Shown here in pieces: positions 35,701 to 47,443 of a stretch of DNA of 64,000 bases (position 1 is the first letter of the stretch; each line of letters opens with the position of its first letter). A model generated the notes under the pieces. It worked only from the letters and a program-made list of their open reading frames with translations. It was not told the origin of the DNA and made no database searches. The DNA lies in contig CM060833.1 in NCBI GenBank assembly GCA_030762175.1, positions 172,626,001-172,690,000 of the forward strand. The letters are read 5' to 3'. A program made the translations under genes and the position numbers. The DNA comes from Metallyticus violacea (taxonomy: Eukaryota; Arthropoda; Insecta; Mantodea; Metallyticidae).

Positions 35701-36039
35701 TTTTTCCCTTGAAATCTTTGGTATTGTTACTTACTTGGTTTATTTTTAATTTGGAAAACATGGAAGTGGTAATGGAAGATAATTTTTTGAATGGTTTCTA
35801 AATACATGATAAATAATATATTTTTCCTTAATTTGGCGAAGAAAGAGAAGAAGAAGTAGGAAGAGCAGGAAATGAACAAAATGCTAAATTATTCAGCATT
35901 TAAAGCCAATAATGAAAGTACAGGATGATTATTAATGAACATCTCAGGTCAATGCCGGTCCTGGCTTGTTTGACTCTCGAGTCTTGCGTTTCTGTCTCGG
36001 AAGTGGCCCTGCCGGCGTGCATGGTTCTGCCTGGAAATA
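32708..36039. other. Tract without supported gene
   Basis: The longest frame (34654-35040, 128 codons, non-ATG start) is rich in Ile/Leu/Phe, as expected of AT-rich sequence, and has no family match. A stretch at about 32740-32815 shares short blocks with 42270-42330. Nothing else is supported. Confidence 0.35.
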
Positions 36040-36321
36040 ATGCCAGGGACGTCTACGTTCGTGTGGGTCTTAGCCGTGCTGGTCATCTCCCTGATCTTCC
36101 TTTCAGAGAGACCATCCCTTGGGCATGTCTGTAGTACCGAAATATCCTCTTGCGACCCTAATAATCCAATCAAAGAATTGTTTTTGTGTGTGCGTGTTCT
36201 AAATTTAATATGGGATGAGATATCGCTTTTTTTTTTTTTTGGAGTCCTTTATCAAAACATTTGCCTGTATATCAACAATGTCCTTCCTTGCACTCGAAAA
36301 TTAATTACTAACGGAAAGTAG
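36040..36321 (+). CDS. Candidate small ORF or 5' exon with signal-anchor-like N-terminus
   Basis: ATG 36040 opens a 93-codon frame starting MPGTSTFVWVLAVLVISLIF, a good hydrophobic segment, followed by SERPSLGHVCSTEISSCDP with two cysteines. The first 40 codons lie in a GC-rich island (about 35945-36150) that stands out from its flanks. Afterwards the sequence drifts into T-runs, so only the 5' part may be real, with an unseen donor near 36124-36155. Another frame and the - strand are also open across the island. No homologue is recognised. Confidence 0.25.
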   Translation: MPGTSTFVWVLAVLVISLIFLSERPSLGHVCSTEISSCDPNNPIKELFLCVRVLNLIWDEISLFFFFGVLYQNICLYINNVLPCTRKLITNGK

Positions 36322-37279
36322 CGTGTAATAAATAATTCACATGGAAGCCTATGCACGAAAATTGAGTATCGAAACGTTCTGTAAATTTGGAAAAAAGTAC
36401 ACACTGTTAGAAGCCATAACACACAATTACAGTAATGCTATTTGGTTTTGTTTTATGGTTCATAATTATGTAAAGAGCTTTAAAAGCTTGGGGTTATAAT
36501 AAAGTTTTCACTGAATTTGCGTATAAACCAGAGATAGCTGACAAAGTTGCTACTGGTAATAAAATGTTTGTTTAACTCTCTAAGCACATTTAATGACTTG
36601 CCTTTGGCGGAAAAGTAGAAGAGGAAATCTTTACTTTGCTATTCTTTTTGCCCTCTCTCTTTCACTCCCCAATAGAACACAGCAAAGACACTGCAAGTTG
36701 CATTTCGACGCTATTTGTGCGCACTCTATTGGCAAAGATGTTTAAAGTAGATATATCTCTCTTTCTTGTCATAAAACACCGTGGTAAGTCTTCTCGGCAA
36801 GAATATTAAATGTTTTAGTGTTCCCGGTCTTACTTTCCACTCGCTCCTCGCCAGTTATTTTCTTGTTTTAGCGATTACAAATCTGTGACTTTTTCTTAGT
36901 GTTTTATGCTTTTCTGTTTTCTAGTTACTGTTATTTTATTACATTGTTAATAGTGTTACATTATTTTTCATATACATATAGCATTTAATGGGTGGAAATA
37001 TGCACAACGACTGCTGAAATGAAAATTCGCAATATAGAGGATATGGAGTGCCTCAAAATCCTAGAATACATGGAAGTGTCGCTTACTTAGTGGCGTTTAC
37101 CTAATATCCAATTTATTGCAAGTTAATATCTCCCGTGTTAACAGTCACTATGATTAGGATTCTTATGCAATTATATATTCTATTCCTCCACTTCTTTTGT
37201 TCTTGATTTGCATATCTATACAAATTAGGTAATTAATTTGAAATATTAAAGTTTATATATATATATATATATTACATAT
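36322..37279. other. No gene; AT microsatellite at about 37254-37272
   Basis: AT-rich sequence ending in a short (AT)n run against which the left end of the mariner abuts. Confidence 0.4.
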
Positions 37280-38693
37280 AGGGATAAGTCATAAGCCATG
37301 GTAACTATTTCTTTTTCTCGCGAACAAGGGACAGCATGAAAAGTCTAAGATATACGATTGAAAGTGTGATGTGGCATTTACTGCCGAATGGTACCACCAA
37401 CGGAAGGCTAGTGCAGGTTTCCTTCGTAGGTAAGAAACAAAAAGCGACCTGGCAACATTGTTTATTATTACATGAGGAAAAGTTACACACAACTGCTTAC
37501 ATAACTTATAAGTCTGATTCCGGCCGTGAAAGCTTCCGACTACTCATGCTTACATAGGGTTGCAAATCCGTCATATTATCTCACGGTGTTTAGCACTCTT
37601 CGAAGTAGTCTCCAAGTACATCGACGGTTCTTTGCTAGCGATGGGAAGGCGCTGAATACCATCTTGAGTTGCTAACATGAGCCACTCGCTGCGAAATTTT
37701 GTCAAAATGTCCGCTTTGTTACAATAATGTTTCCCACGCAATGGCTGCTTCACTTTGGGGATAACATCATAATTATAAAGACTGATATCGGGCGAATATG
37801 GCTGGTGTGGAAGACCTTCCATCCTCACCGCTGTAAAAGACGCTTGACAATGTCAGCTGTGTGAGTTATCGAGGAGAATAATGCCGTTGTTAAAAAGTTC
37901 TGGCCGTTTAGTGGTACGGCACGGGGCAATTGTGATACCAAAAAATAACGGGCATTCAGAGTGGTTCCCTCAAGCACTGGATTACACACAAGCACACGGA
38001 GTGGCCATGACTTTTGTTGGTGAAGGAGTTAGGTGATACTTTGTGTTTGCCTGGTGATCGGTTGGTATATCCTTTCCCTCATTTCAACAATTGCAATAAT
38101 GTGATTCAACATGACATCTCATCTTCGTGAAATCTCGCCAGATTAGTGTGACACGTTTCATAGCGTGTTCACTTCTGTATCTCACTTAATTTATGCGGCA
38201 CCCACATTGCACACATGTTCAGGTCATCCCGTAAAATGCGGTGCACTGTTTTTGCCGAAATTCCTATTTGCTCTTTTAATTCCACAAGTATCCAGCACCT
38301 AACATCGCATAAGTACTGTTCCACCACCATCACCCGTACATCCTTGTCCGCGGACACAGTACACCCACGCGTGGCAGATCGGAAGTTGACATTCTGCCCC
38401 GTTTGAAGGCCTTCGATAGGGCAGGACATGCGCACCCAGTGCTTCCCGAAGTCCTATGTGGCATTCTCGTACACTCCTGCCTGGGAGAAATTCTATTTTC
38501 ACACTTTTCCTGACCACTGTCTCTCACCAACTGAACTTCGGGGCGTGCTGACATATGCGGCTCTGGTTACACTACACTGTGTTTAATTCGAAAGTACATT
38601 TCATACAATTTCAATCTTATATCTTAGGTTGTTAATGATATCCCTTTTTCGCGAGAAAATAAATAATGGCCATGATTTATGACTTATCCCTCG
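37280..38693 (-). mobile_element. mariner-family DNA transposon, full length with both inverted repeats, inactive
   Basis: Terminal inverted repeats at 37280-37330 and 38642-38692 share AGGGATAAGTCATAA, CATGG and CTCGCGAA...GGG with few differences. The total of about 1.4 kb is the normal mariner length. The outermost bases on the right read CGAGGG with TA just outside. The left end has merged with a TA microsatellite, so its duplication is blurred. One degraded transposase lies inside on the - strand. The element is intact in outline but cannot be autonomous. Confidence 0.9.
37571..38560 (-). pseudogene. mariner transposase pseudogene
   Basis: On the - strand, in order: an N-terminal block with KSVKIEFLPGRSVREC; a helix-turn-helix VELKEQIGISAKTVHRIL followed by the mariner linker WVPHKLSEIQK (about 38169-38340); a middle section around 37950-38050 matching the region before the second motif; a damaged DN.H.A motif (about 37845-37865); and PHQPYSPDIS, ending PKVKQPLRGKHY. 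Several frameshifts and stops separate the blocks. At about 37772 the third catalytic Asp of the DD34D triad (SPDLAPSDY) is replaced by Asn in SPDISLYNY. The protein is not functional. Confidence 0.85.
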
Positions 38694-38697
38694 TATT

Positions 38698-39489
38698 TGT
38701 ATCTTATTCTACAAGAAACATTAAATACGTTACACATTGTTAGCATTTTTTTTTTTTGCATCCTTCCCCCCATTTTACTTGTTTTCGTTACCTTCAAGGT
38801 AACATATTAAGAGTTTATTATCAGTAACAATATATATAACGGTTTTTTTCCCTCTCGCTCAAAGTATATCGCAATTTGTAGATAATGCCGTAAAAGAAAT
38901 ATTTGAACTTTCACGATGGCTCGACGATGCTTTTAGAACTGACGGTAAAGCAATCTGCCGCCAAGCTTGTGTGATAAATATGAACTATTTTTTAAAACTC
39001 AGTTAGAATAACATTTATGAGGCGATCTGCATAAGAGAAATAACGGTCAGAGAACAATTGTAGCTAAGCATTTGTTATGTAATAACTGTGAGTTCCAGCG
39101 AACTTTGTACCAACTGCGCGCCAGGGGAGGTAACTTTGTCCGTTCGCACGAAACTGTGAAGTAATTAAACTCTCATACAGCTTTAATATTGATTAATTCA
39201 AAGTAACTGCATGATTAATACACTACTATTTGCTGATGACTAGATCATCATCATTGCAAATTCTAATGCTAACCCTATAGACGTGGTTATAATAAACAAA
39301 AAAGAAGTTTACAACATTTTCAAATATCAACAGAGAAAACAAAAATATTTGCATTCAAGAGAATAATCGCTGTATGAGCTAAAACTAATTACAAAGAATA
39401 TAATTAATAAGTTTAACCATGAGATTTATTAAGTCTGGAATAATAAAATTTATGTATCAAATAAATAAGTTAACCGTATGTACCAAATC
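38698..39489. other. No gene seen
   Basis: AT-rich; a T-run at about 38745-38757; nothing supported. Confidence 0.4.
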
Positions 39490-39910
39490 GTCAGACGAAC
39501 CTTAAAAACACAAGAAATATCCGTCTTAAGTTTCCAAAATAGTGGTTATTCTTACTTTTGAATACGTATCTGAAATAAGAGTCAATCCAAAGGATCAGAA
39601 ACTGCAGAAATAGATTTCTATGAAGATCCCAGAAGAGTGTGGCTATATCTTTATCGGTTGAATGTATCAAATATAAATTTTGTGTTGCCACTCTATGAAT
39701 TGCCCTTTAATCTCAGGCACGAAGTGATGACACCAAGTTTCATCTCCCATTACAATGCAGGACAAGAAGTCTCAATGTTCAGCGAGCAAATAACGCATGT
39801 AATCGATATGCAGTTAGATTCGAGGGGGCTCTTAGCACAAATCTTTGAATATTCTGTTTGATTACTGTTGATAATACCAAAGACAGAGGTAAAAAGACGA
39901 AGCAGAGAAC
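39490..39910 (-). pseudogene. mariner transposase fragment (first catalytic motif)
   Basis: On the - strand, CIVMGDETWCHHFVPEIKG matches the mariner motif IVTGDETW.HH..PETK, with the first catalytic Asp at 39742-39744. It continues QFIEWQHK and, after a break, ATLFWDLHRNLFLQFL, which matches the block VFWD..GV...EFL. The upstream part has in-frame stops. Both ends of the transposase gene are missing and no terminal repeats are seen. It represents a second, separate mariner lineage fragment. Confidence 0.75.
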
Positions 39911-40735
39911 TGTTTGTTTATTAGCCGAGTTGTGCTTATAGCAACGAGACCTTCTTCCTACATCACCTTCGTCCACTATCCACACGCATTTCTTTAATGC
40001 CTCTAAATATTCTGATTATCTATTTATCCTCCAAAAGAAATTGTTGTTTGTTTATACCGTAATCACTTAGGAAGTCGATTTTGAAAGTTAACTATATCAG
40101 AACCACCTAATGGAAGAAAATAATACTGCACGACATAATGTGCGAAAGTTCAAAGATATTACAAAATACTGTATTTTTCCTAGGTACCTGAACGCTCTTA
40201 CATTAATATATTCTAAGAGATAAGCGGCATGATATAATGACATAAAATTAAAGAGGTTAGAATATAGTTGTAAATTATAATTTTTTATGGAATGAAGCAT
40301 AAATGATAAAAGAAAAGGCAGTGAAATGAGATACAAAATTTGGATCGAATATTTACAAAGATAATTGAGTTATAAAATTAAAATAAACTAGGAAAGCAAG
40401 AAATAAAACAAAGAAAAATGTAAGAAGAACAAATAATAATGCATATGGTCACGAAATAGATTCAGGGGTCCTGAAATATTTGGATATAATATGAATTTGG
40501 AAAAAACGTCATTGCCTAATTCTGTTAATGAAAAATAATATCAAAGAGTACACAATTAAGTTGCTTCCTTAGCCTGAATTGCTAAATGAACTGAAAGTTA
40601 TTCATAAAAATAAATTTAATTTTCTATAGTGTAAATTGCAAACACAACCATAAGACCCACTGCACTACAGAAATTGCTGGTCTAATACTTGAATTTAGCA
40701 GATGTTGCACATTTTGTTGGGCAATCGGTTTTAAA
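39911..40735. other. No gene seen
   Basis: AT-rich sequence with chance frames on the - strand. Confidence 0.4.
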
Positions 40736-41071
40736 TTACAGGCTAATTAAGTATTTTCTTAAATCTGGGGAAACGTTATAGATTAAATATGCACTCAAAG
40801 TAAATAAGTTTACTGCAACTTCTTTTGTGAATTGTGTCTCGGATATTTGATTTGCGCAACTTGTTATTGCTACACTTATTATCGCGTGTGTTAACGCATT
40901 AGCTTCATTTTGATCATTTTCCTGTTTCTTTAGGCGCAATTGGTCCTCGCATGTGTTTGAAATGAACCAGTCATGTCTCGGTTCTGTTGTTCGAAATACT
41001 GAGATAATGTCGCGTGATTTATGTCCGAGTGTACCATCGAAAAGGCCGAAGAAACACCGTGCACCATTCAT
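40736..41071 (-). CDS. 111-codon ORF with faint PP2C-like motif
   Basis: A true ATG at 41071 with A at -3 opens MNGARCFFGLFDGTLGHKSR. The segment FFGLFDGTLG resembles the PP2C metal-binding motif FFGVFDGHGG, with the His/Gly pair altered as in pseudophosphatase members. The remainder (TCEDQLRLKKQENDQNEANA, then NQISETQFTKEVAV) is polar and protein-like. An in-frame TAA lies four codons before the ATG. No splice signal is needed up to 40740. It may be one exon of a PP2C-like domain protein or a coincidence. Confidence 0.27.
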   Translation of the reverse strand: MNGARCFFGLFDGTLGHKSRDIISVFRTTEPRHDWFISNTCEDQLRLKKQENDQNEANALTHAIISVAITSCANQISETQFTKEVAVNLFTLSAYLIYNVSPDLRKYLISL

Positions 41072-41614
41072 TTTCCTTCCTTATAATAACTCTGTGCCAT
41101 CCTGGACGATGTTAATACTGTTCAGAAGGCCGTGATTATTTTTATTATGTGCTTGTATTTTAAGAATAACTTGGAAAATAAAATAATTAGACATTCAAGA
41201 GAGTCAACTTTCTGTATAATTTCATGCTTTTAGATATAGTTGAAACACTCAAAGCGGTTATAGAAAATAAAAAGACGGCGAAATGAGTTTGATGGAAAAG
41301 ATAAAGAGTAAAAGATTTTTCGTGAGCTTTTAATCACTTATTGTCCATACATTTTACGAAAAATAATATTTTCTATTACTAAATATTTCGTGTTTCCCCC
41401 TCCAAAAAGTTAGATTCTCACATATGTGCGACCCAGGCATCCAATACGCCACCATACATACTGTTTCTTTTTTCAGTCGCAATCTTCTGTGACAAACTCA
41501 TTAACAGGTTGTCGCGTACTACTCTCTCTTTACGCTCAGTTATTTGTAGATATCGAAGAGATAAAATATGAATAAGCTCTATTTCGAAAAGAAAACGGCA
41601 ATTTTTTTCATATT

Positions 41615-41654
41615 ACCGCTCACTGACGAGCGGTTAACTTTTTACCGCGGTAAA
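41615..41654. promoter_or_regulatory. Adjacent hairpin and palindrome, ACCGCTC...GAGCGGT and TTTACCGCGGTAAA
   Basis: A perfect 7-bp inverted pair with loop ACTGAC (41615-41634) is followed six bases later by a perfect 14-base palindrome TTTACCGCGGTAAA (41641-41654). Both share ACCG cores and stand out in AT-rich flanks. A dimeric factor site is possible but not shown. Confidence 0.4.
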
Positions 41655-42331
41655 GTGTTGGCATGGTGCATCACATATGTACCTTTATTAAGGTAAAGCT
41701 AACAACTTACCGTCATATACTGGAAACCGACGTTGGTACATTAACGTTGAAAACGTACTTACATCTATACTTCAAAAAATACATTTTTCTGGAGGACATT
41801 GCTTAAGTCAAAAGCTACTGTGCCGACATACCAATTAAATCGTTCGAATCTCCCTTGAAAGGATATATGAAATGTATATGTAATCCCCTCTCCTTGTCGC
41901 TACCTATCTATTGCCTGAAAGACACTTCCGCATTTACCAGTCGCGATAGGAGTTTCCGACGCTTCAGTCAGGAATTCTTGAGGGTCTATGTCTGTTCACG
42001 AGTGTAACTGCGTTTACTTTTTTTATCATCTTTTTTGTCGCCTAATGAAAACTTGAAAATTAAATTAATTTCCTCATAGCACATTACTATCTTTTATTCT
42101 AATTAATTTTTTTAATGCATGCATCGTTCTGGCATTTGTGAAATTAAAGTTCACTGGGATATAAACACATTAAAAATTCCAGATACGAACTAAGTTGAAT
42201 TTACATTTTTAGCTTAAGTTAATCAAAATATTTAACTACAGAACTTTAACAACCTTGTTGGCTCACACGGTGCTTTACATAGCACAGCTGGCGGGGCCTG
42301 TACTTCGATTTCCCTTCGCGTAGTCATGTCC

Positions 42332-42512
42332 ACCGCCAAAGGTGGCCGATGTCGTTAAAGCGCGAATTCGTGAGCGGGAGGTCAGGGGTGCGATTCCTAC
42401 CAGGACCATCTTTCCTACCTGAGGTTTTTTCCCAAGTTTTCCTCATTGTTCATAAATGGAAGTACTGGGGAGGTATCCTAAGGTTAGATCTGAAACGTTT
42501 CCTTCCTATCAT
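42332..42512 (+). mobile_element. SINE-B copy 5, 3'-truncated
   Basis: The head ACCGCCAAAGGTGGCCGATG has box A-like TGGCCGATGTCGTTAAAG and box B GGGTGCGATTCC. The body stops after CTGAAACGTTTCCTTCC, lacking the last about 70 bases. It lies directly after a short repeat-like stretch (42270-42330). Confidence 0.85.
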
Positions 42513-43895
42513 GGCAGTATACACTCGATCATCAAGGTTATTCTAGAGCAATGCATTTTTATATAAACGCTATTTTACATATGAATCAGTTCATCGTGGG
42601 CAAGTGAAACTTTTCAAAGCTTTTCTGGTAAATTGCGTGCTTCGTAATTCTTCAATTGCAATATTTTGTAAACACCCAAACTTTTGTTTTGTTTCAGAAG
42701 AAAACAAAAAAACAAGAAGTTAGCTAACAGTTTTAATGTAATTTTAGAGGGAAAATATACGAAATTTGCGTTGCGCAAATCTTGAACATTTGCCCCATAA
42801 ATCACTCTCGGTATCATCGCAAATGGGTGTTTCGAAATGTAAAGTAAAACATTAGCCACGAAATCAGAAACATCACATTGACCTAATTAAATCGTGTCAA
42901 TCAGAAGATTTATTTCCAGCTATGTTCTATGTTTAACCAAGGACGATATTTTCAGCATAAGATTTTATGCACTTTTTAGGAACGAAGTTTAAGTGTGGAT
43001 AACAAGGCTGAAGCAGGAAGAAGCGCACCACAAAACGCATAAATTTTGTAACTAAAACCCAAAACTTCTAATCTAAGTATCCCTCCAATAAAAATGTTTT
43101 GCCACTAAAATGCTTTCGTTCACAGCTTTGTCAAATATTTCACAGAAAAAAAAAATATTTTTACCTATGGCAGAATGCCTTGTATTTCTGGCGTTAATGT
43201 CTACCAAGAAGAAACTGTAGTTACATTTTACGTTAACTTTTTGTCTGACATAAAGAATTTTTTTTTCCGGAATGAGCTGTACTTTTTTCTATTTCTACAA
43301 AGCAAAGAAGTGTTAAGGTCATGTACTGATGAATATAGTAACTAATTACACTTACTTTATTCGTTAAATCAATGGGAGGGAATTTTGAGGCTCATTGCAA
43401 TGATCTGTGAACATTCTCTTGGAAAATGCTATTTAAAGCGAAGCAGTGTTTTTTGCGCAAATAAATATTACATCGGACATACGTTAAATGGATTGCGTTG
43501 AAACTGAATGTGTTGTACTTCACTGGAGGCTTTATAATTGCCTAGCATAATGTCCTTACTGGAATATCAACCACTTGGGTTACGTTTCTTATTTTATATT
43601 GCCAGATTGAATCGTGCTTCTATATTTTTAGTACTGATATAATGTAGTTATTTTAATAAAAAGTATTTTGTGATTTCCTTTTGATGCAAACTTTTGAACG
43701 TTTTCTCTTGTATGAGAGTTGTTCAATACACAAATAATCATTTTTGGCAACATAATTCTCATAATTTTGATGAAGGGTGAATGATACAATTCAATTTGAT
43801 TTATGTGAACTATTCAGGGAGAACATTTGTATAATGTGACCGTGCATTATCTGTTGCAGCATCCAGCTCTTTGCACGGAAATGTGACCTTTTGCA
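42513..43895. other. No gene seen
   Basis: AT-rich; short frames only. Confidence 0.4.
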
Positions 43896-44139
43896 TGTGA
43901 TGTGACCTCGCAGAGTTTTCAGGACATCTCTGTAGTATTGCCCAGTTACAGTTATGTGTGATGTAACCTTTTAGAGTTTTCAGGACATCTCTGTAGTATT
44001 ACCCAGTTACAGTTTTGTGTGATATGACATTGCAAAGTTTTCAGGTCATCTCTGTAGTATTACCCAGTTACAGTTATGTGTGATGTAACCTTTTAAAGTT
44101 TTCAGAACATCTCTGAGGTATTGCCCAGTTGCAGTTAAG
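43896..44139. repeat. Tandem array, 4 units of 61 bp
   Basis: Units start at 43896, 43957, 44018 and 44079, each TGTGAT.T.AC...AGTTTTCAG + .ACATCTCTG + AGTATT.CCCAGTTACAG. All four are exactly 61 bases long with scattered substitutions. Confidence 0.95.
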
Positions 44140-44229
44140 TGTGCAAGTACAATATGTTGGTAAACCGTTCCTTTAAAATAGAAAAATAAGGGGATCATAA
44201 CTTTCCCAACAGAAGCAACAAATTTGGCC

Positions 44230-44230
<1 letters not shown>

Positions 44231-44267
<37 letters not shown>
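44231..44267. repeat. (TG)18 microsatellite
   Basis: Uninterrupted TG dinucleotides followed by a T-run. Confidence 0.97.
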
Positions 44268-44270
<3 letters not shown>

Positions 44271-44289
44271 TTTAATTTATTGACGGAGA

Positions 44290-44800
44290 TTTTCACACAG
44301 AACTTTGTTGCATACTCTCAAAACCAAAAGTAAATTATATTCCAAGTTTCATCAGCAGTGATTACCTTTAACCTCACATTTGCATATAGTCCTATAACAC
44401 CATCTTCAGCTGCATCCAAAACTGCATCTGAACGTCCTGTTATTAGGGAATCAGCAGTTGGAACCCACCGTTCACAAACACGTCTCACGTCTCATGTGCA
44501 ACTTTTCATTTACCAGTGAAACTTTCAGAAAATCTGAATGTGTTCGTAATATTATTGGAGGTTCCTCCCTCACAATGACAGTGGCGGTTAATGTGTTCTC
44601 CCACTAGATCGGAGCCCGGGTTCATCTTCCTATGAAATTATTGCCTGCCCTCTTTAAACATTTTAAACCAACTTTGAACTGTTCTATGGGGAAGAATAAA
44701 CTTTCCATTGGTCTCAGTTTAAAGTTTTTCAGACTAATGCAGAATTTCAGAGCAGCATATTGTTCGTTGAGTTTCACTTCATTTTGCTGTGGACTATACT
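44290..44800 (-). pseudogene. mariner transposase N-terminal half, degraded
   Basis: On the - strand, NEQYAALKFCISLKN (about 44730-44775) and WFKMFKEGRQ (about 44645-44685) match the mariner N-terminal region (..AAIKFC.KLGKS..., W..RFKEGRE). After frame changes VITADETW (about 44342-44365) is the GDETW motif, with its Asp at 44351-44353. The C-terminal half with the second and third catalytic residues is missing beyond the TG microsatellite. GGATCATAA at about 44193 and its inverse at about 44938-44946 could be terminal repeats, which is weak. Confidence 0.6.
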
Positions 44801-44947
44801 AAACATGTTTCAACTTGTACATCTCTCACAGGTGGAACCGAAAATAACAACGAAACTAGTACAACGTGTACACTGCACAATAAACTAACAGAAAATTGTA
44901 AAGTTAAATTTTGCGCTAGAAAATAAAACTGTAAAAATTATGATCCT

Positions 44948-47443
44948 TCTTTATTAAACAGCTCTCGCGTGTTGCTGTCACTTATAAATTTGGATTAAAT
45001 TTTATTATGTGCATTACATAAATTTTCAATGTTTGTCAGAATGTAGATCTTACTGGTGATGGTTTCTTGTTGCTTTAAGCGTGCCGTTATAAAGAATTTA
45101 ATGTATTTAGACATTCTAATAACTTACTTGTTTCTGTATGCATTGTTCTTAGCTAAAGAATAGTGAAATTACATTCTGTAGTACGTTTTAAAGGAAAACA
45201 ACCTACTACTCGCTTTAGCTACATTATACACGTCAGGGTGGGATAGCCGATGGTGGAGCAATGTGTTCTAGACTCAACGTGAACGATGGAAGCTTCCCGG
45301 GAAGAACAACATGGTATTTCATACGGCGCCAGACATACCGCAGAATGGAAGCTGTTCATGATCAGCATCCTCAGGGACTGGGTGTCAATTCTCTTTATAT
45401 GATAATTCTATGTCGTCATGGGTTATGAACTAGTGCAGGTTAATAAATAGATCACAAAGGAGCAGTTTGACGCTATTATCGGCATTAATCATGTATAATG
45501 CACAACAGGGTGTATTAACGTAAGGCTTGTATCAAGTGGGTCCCACAATAGCTTACTGAGGGACAAAAAGTTCTGTCAGTATCTGGACCGTTACCAATTA
45601 GAGGCGATGCTATTTGCATGCCGTGTCAGCATACGGTTGGGTCATTACCAGCAAAAAACAGACCAGTGCAAGAAAAATGAAGTTGACCTGCCCTTACCGT
45701 GTGCAACTTTGGGTACTTGTGGAATTCTTGGAGTGAAGTGAGATTTAAATGTGAAGTTAACACATCTTTGCACCTTTCCGGCGACAGACCAAAATCAAGC
45801 GACCTGGTTTATTGACATAGGAGTTTACTATCTCTCAGAATAACCTCGGCCCCACAAGCCAACAGTACACAGGACTCTGATTCATTCAGCCTGTGAAAAG
45901 TTGAAGAAATGTTTTCATGAGGATTTGTAATCGGACAAAGAATTGTAGGAGTGTGTGCATAATTGACTACACACGCAGCCCCAAAATTTCTTCAAAAGAT
46001 CCATCCGCGTCTGCCATTGGTGGATATCTTTTAAAGGCTTCCACCGAATTTCATTTGACTGCTCCTTATAGATTATAGAAGTCACGAGAAAAAAGTTTGC
46101 AAAATAAATAAATGTTAACCGGTAACTGTATAACAAAAATTACATATTGCATGTTTTAGAGTTTATTTATAACTAAATGAACCACAATTTTTTTTCAAGA
46201 TGTGGTGTTATAGAATGGAGCATGTGAAAAAAGGTTGTTATTAACAGGAATTAAGTATGAAAGACTAGTAATATTTCATAGAAGAAAATTTTCCCTAAGT
46301 AATTGAAATACGGGGTGCTTACATAGACAAATTTATAATTAAAAATGAAAATAAACGTACAATTTGTACTGTAAAAATTATTTATCATGCACTGGTGAAT
46401 CAAACACAGTGTTGAAGTTTGTTTTAATCGGAATGAGGTAGTGTGAATTTGCTGGTCAGGTAAAATAATGAAGTTTTCGCCACGCTGTTCTCAGTTTACT
46501 GTCGCACGACAATACATTCGTTATCCTACTAAATACCTGCACTCCCGTCGCCGAAAATGCACACCTCATATTTATTATGTAAAACGAGATAAATGACAGT
46601 TTACAGCAATCTAGAGTCCAGTATTTCCCAGCAAAATGTCTCCAAACTATCACCAACCTCCCCCCAGCTCATCCACATGTACCCGGCTATTGACTTTGTG
46701 CGAGAGGTTCGACCGGTATGGCCCAAGATCCAGTTCCAATATTCACGAATCTTGTGACATTTCTCATTTCTTGATTACGCTATCGTATAATTGGGGTGCA
46801 GCGGTGTAATTTCGATAAAATCTCCATTTGGTACTACCATGATTATCAATGGCAGCTTTTAATAGCTTAAAATTTAACGTTTAGTTTGCTATAGCGAAAT
46901 TTTATGTTGCTTTTTGCGGTGAAAATGTTACATTTTAAGCGCAGAATGGAGATTCAAGGCGTATAATTTCACTTTAGCATAGAGGCTCAAAGATCAAATT
47001 TTAATATAACTTTATTTAAATCTCTTTTTCTGTCTATCAAATTAAATTGTACTTGCTGAAAAATCATTTGCACCCACACTGATAGGTAACCAGATGGATA
47101 TCTGCATTGAAAAGTGGAAATTTTAAAATGATATGAATTGTTTTCTGATACTATTTATTAGGCGTCGTGGGAGTAATCGTAAACACATAAATGTTCAATA
47201 TTAACTTCTCGTCGTATTAGGAAACACTCTCTTAAGAAAAACTTGCATATAAATCGCTCACATAAAACTTATCGCTTTTACATATTGGCATTCGTGTAAA
47301 TGTTATTTCATCCTGATCCACTCTGGTAATCATCTACAAAGAGAGTTTACTCACAATTGCACATGTTGTGCAGGTAACTAACGAGTCTAGATAATGGTAC
47401 ACTTTAATAAAAAAAAACGTTGACAATTCATATCAACCGGCAT
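44948..47443. other. No supported gene
   Basis: Mixed-composition patches at about 45235-45440 and 45560-46030 may be old repeats. Frames at 45915-46136 and 46456-46656 on the - strand are unrecognised. Confidence 0.35.
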
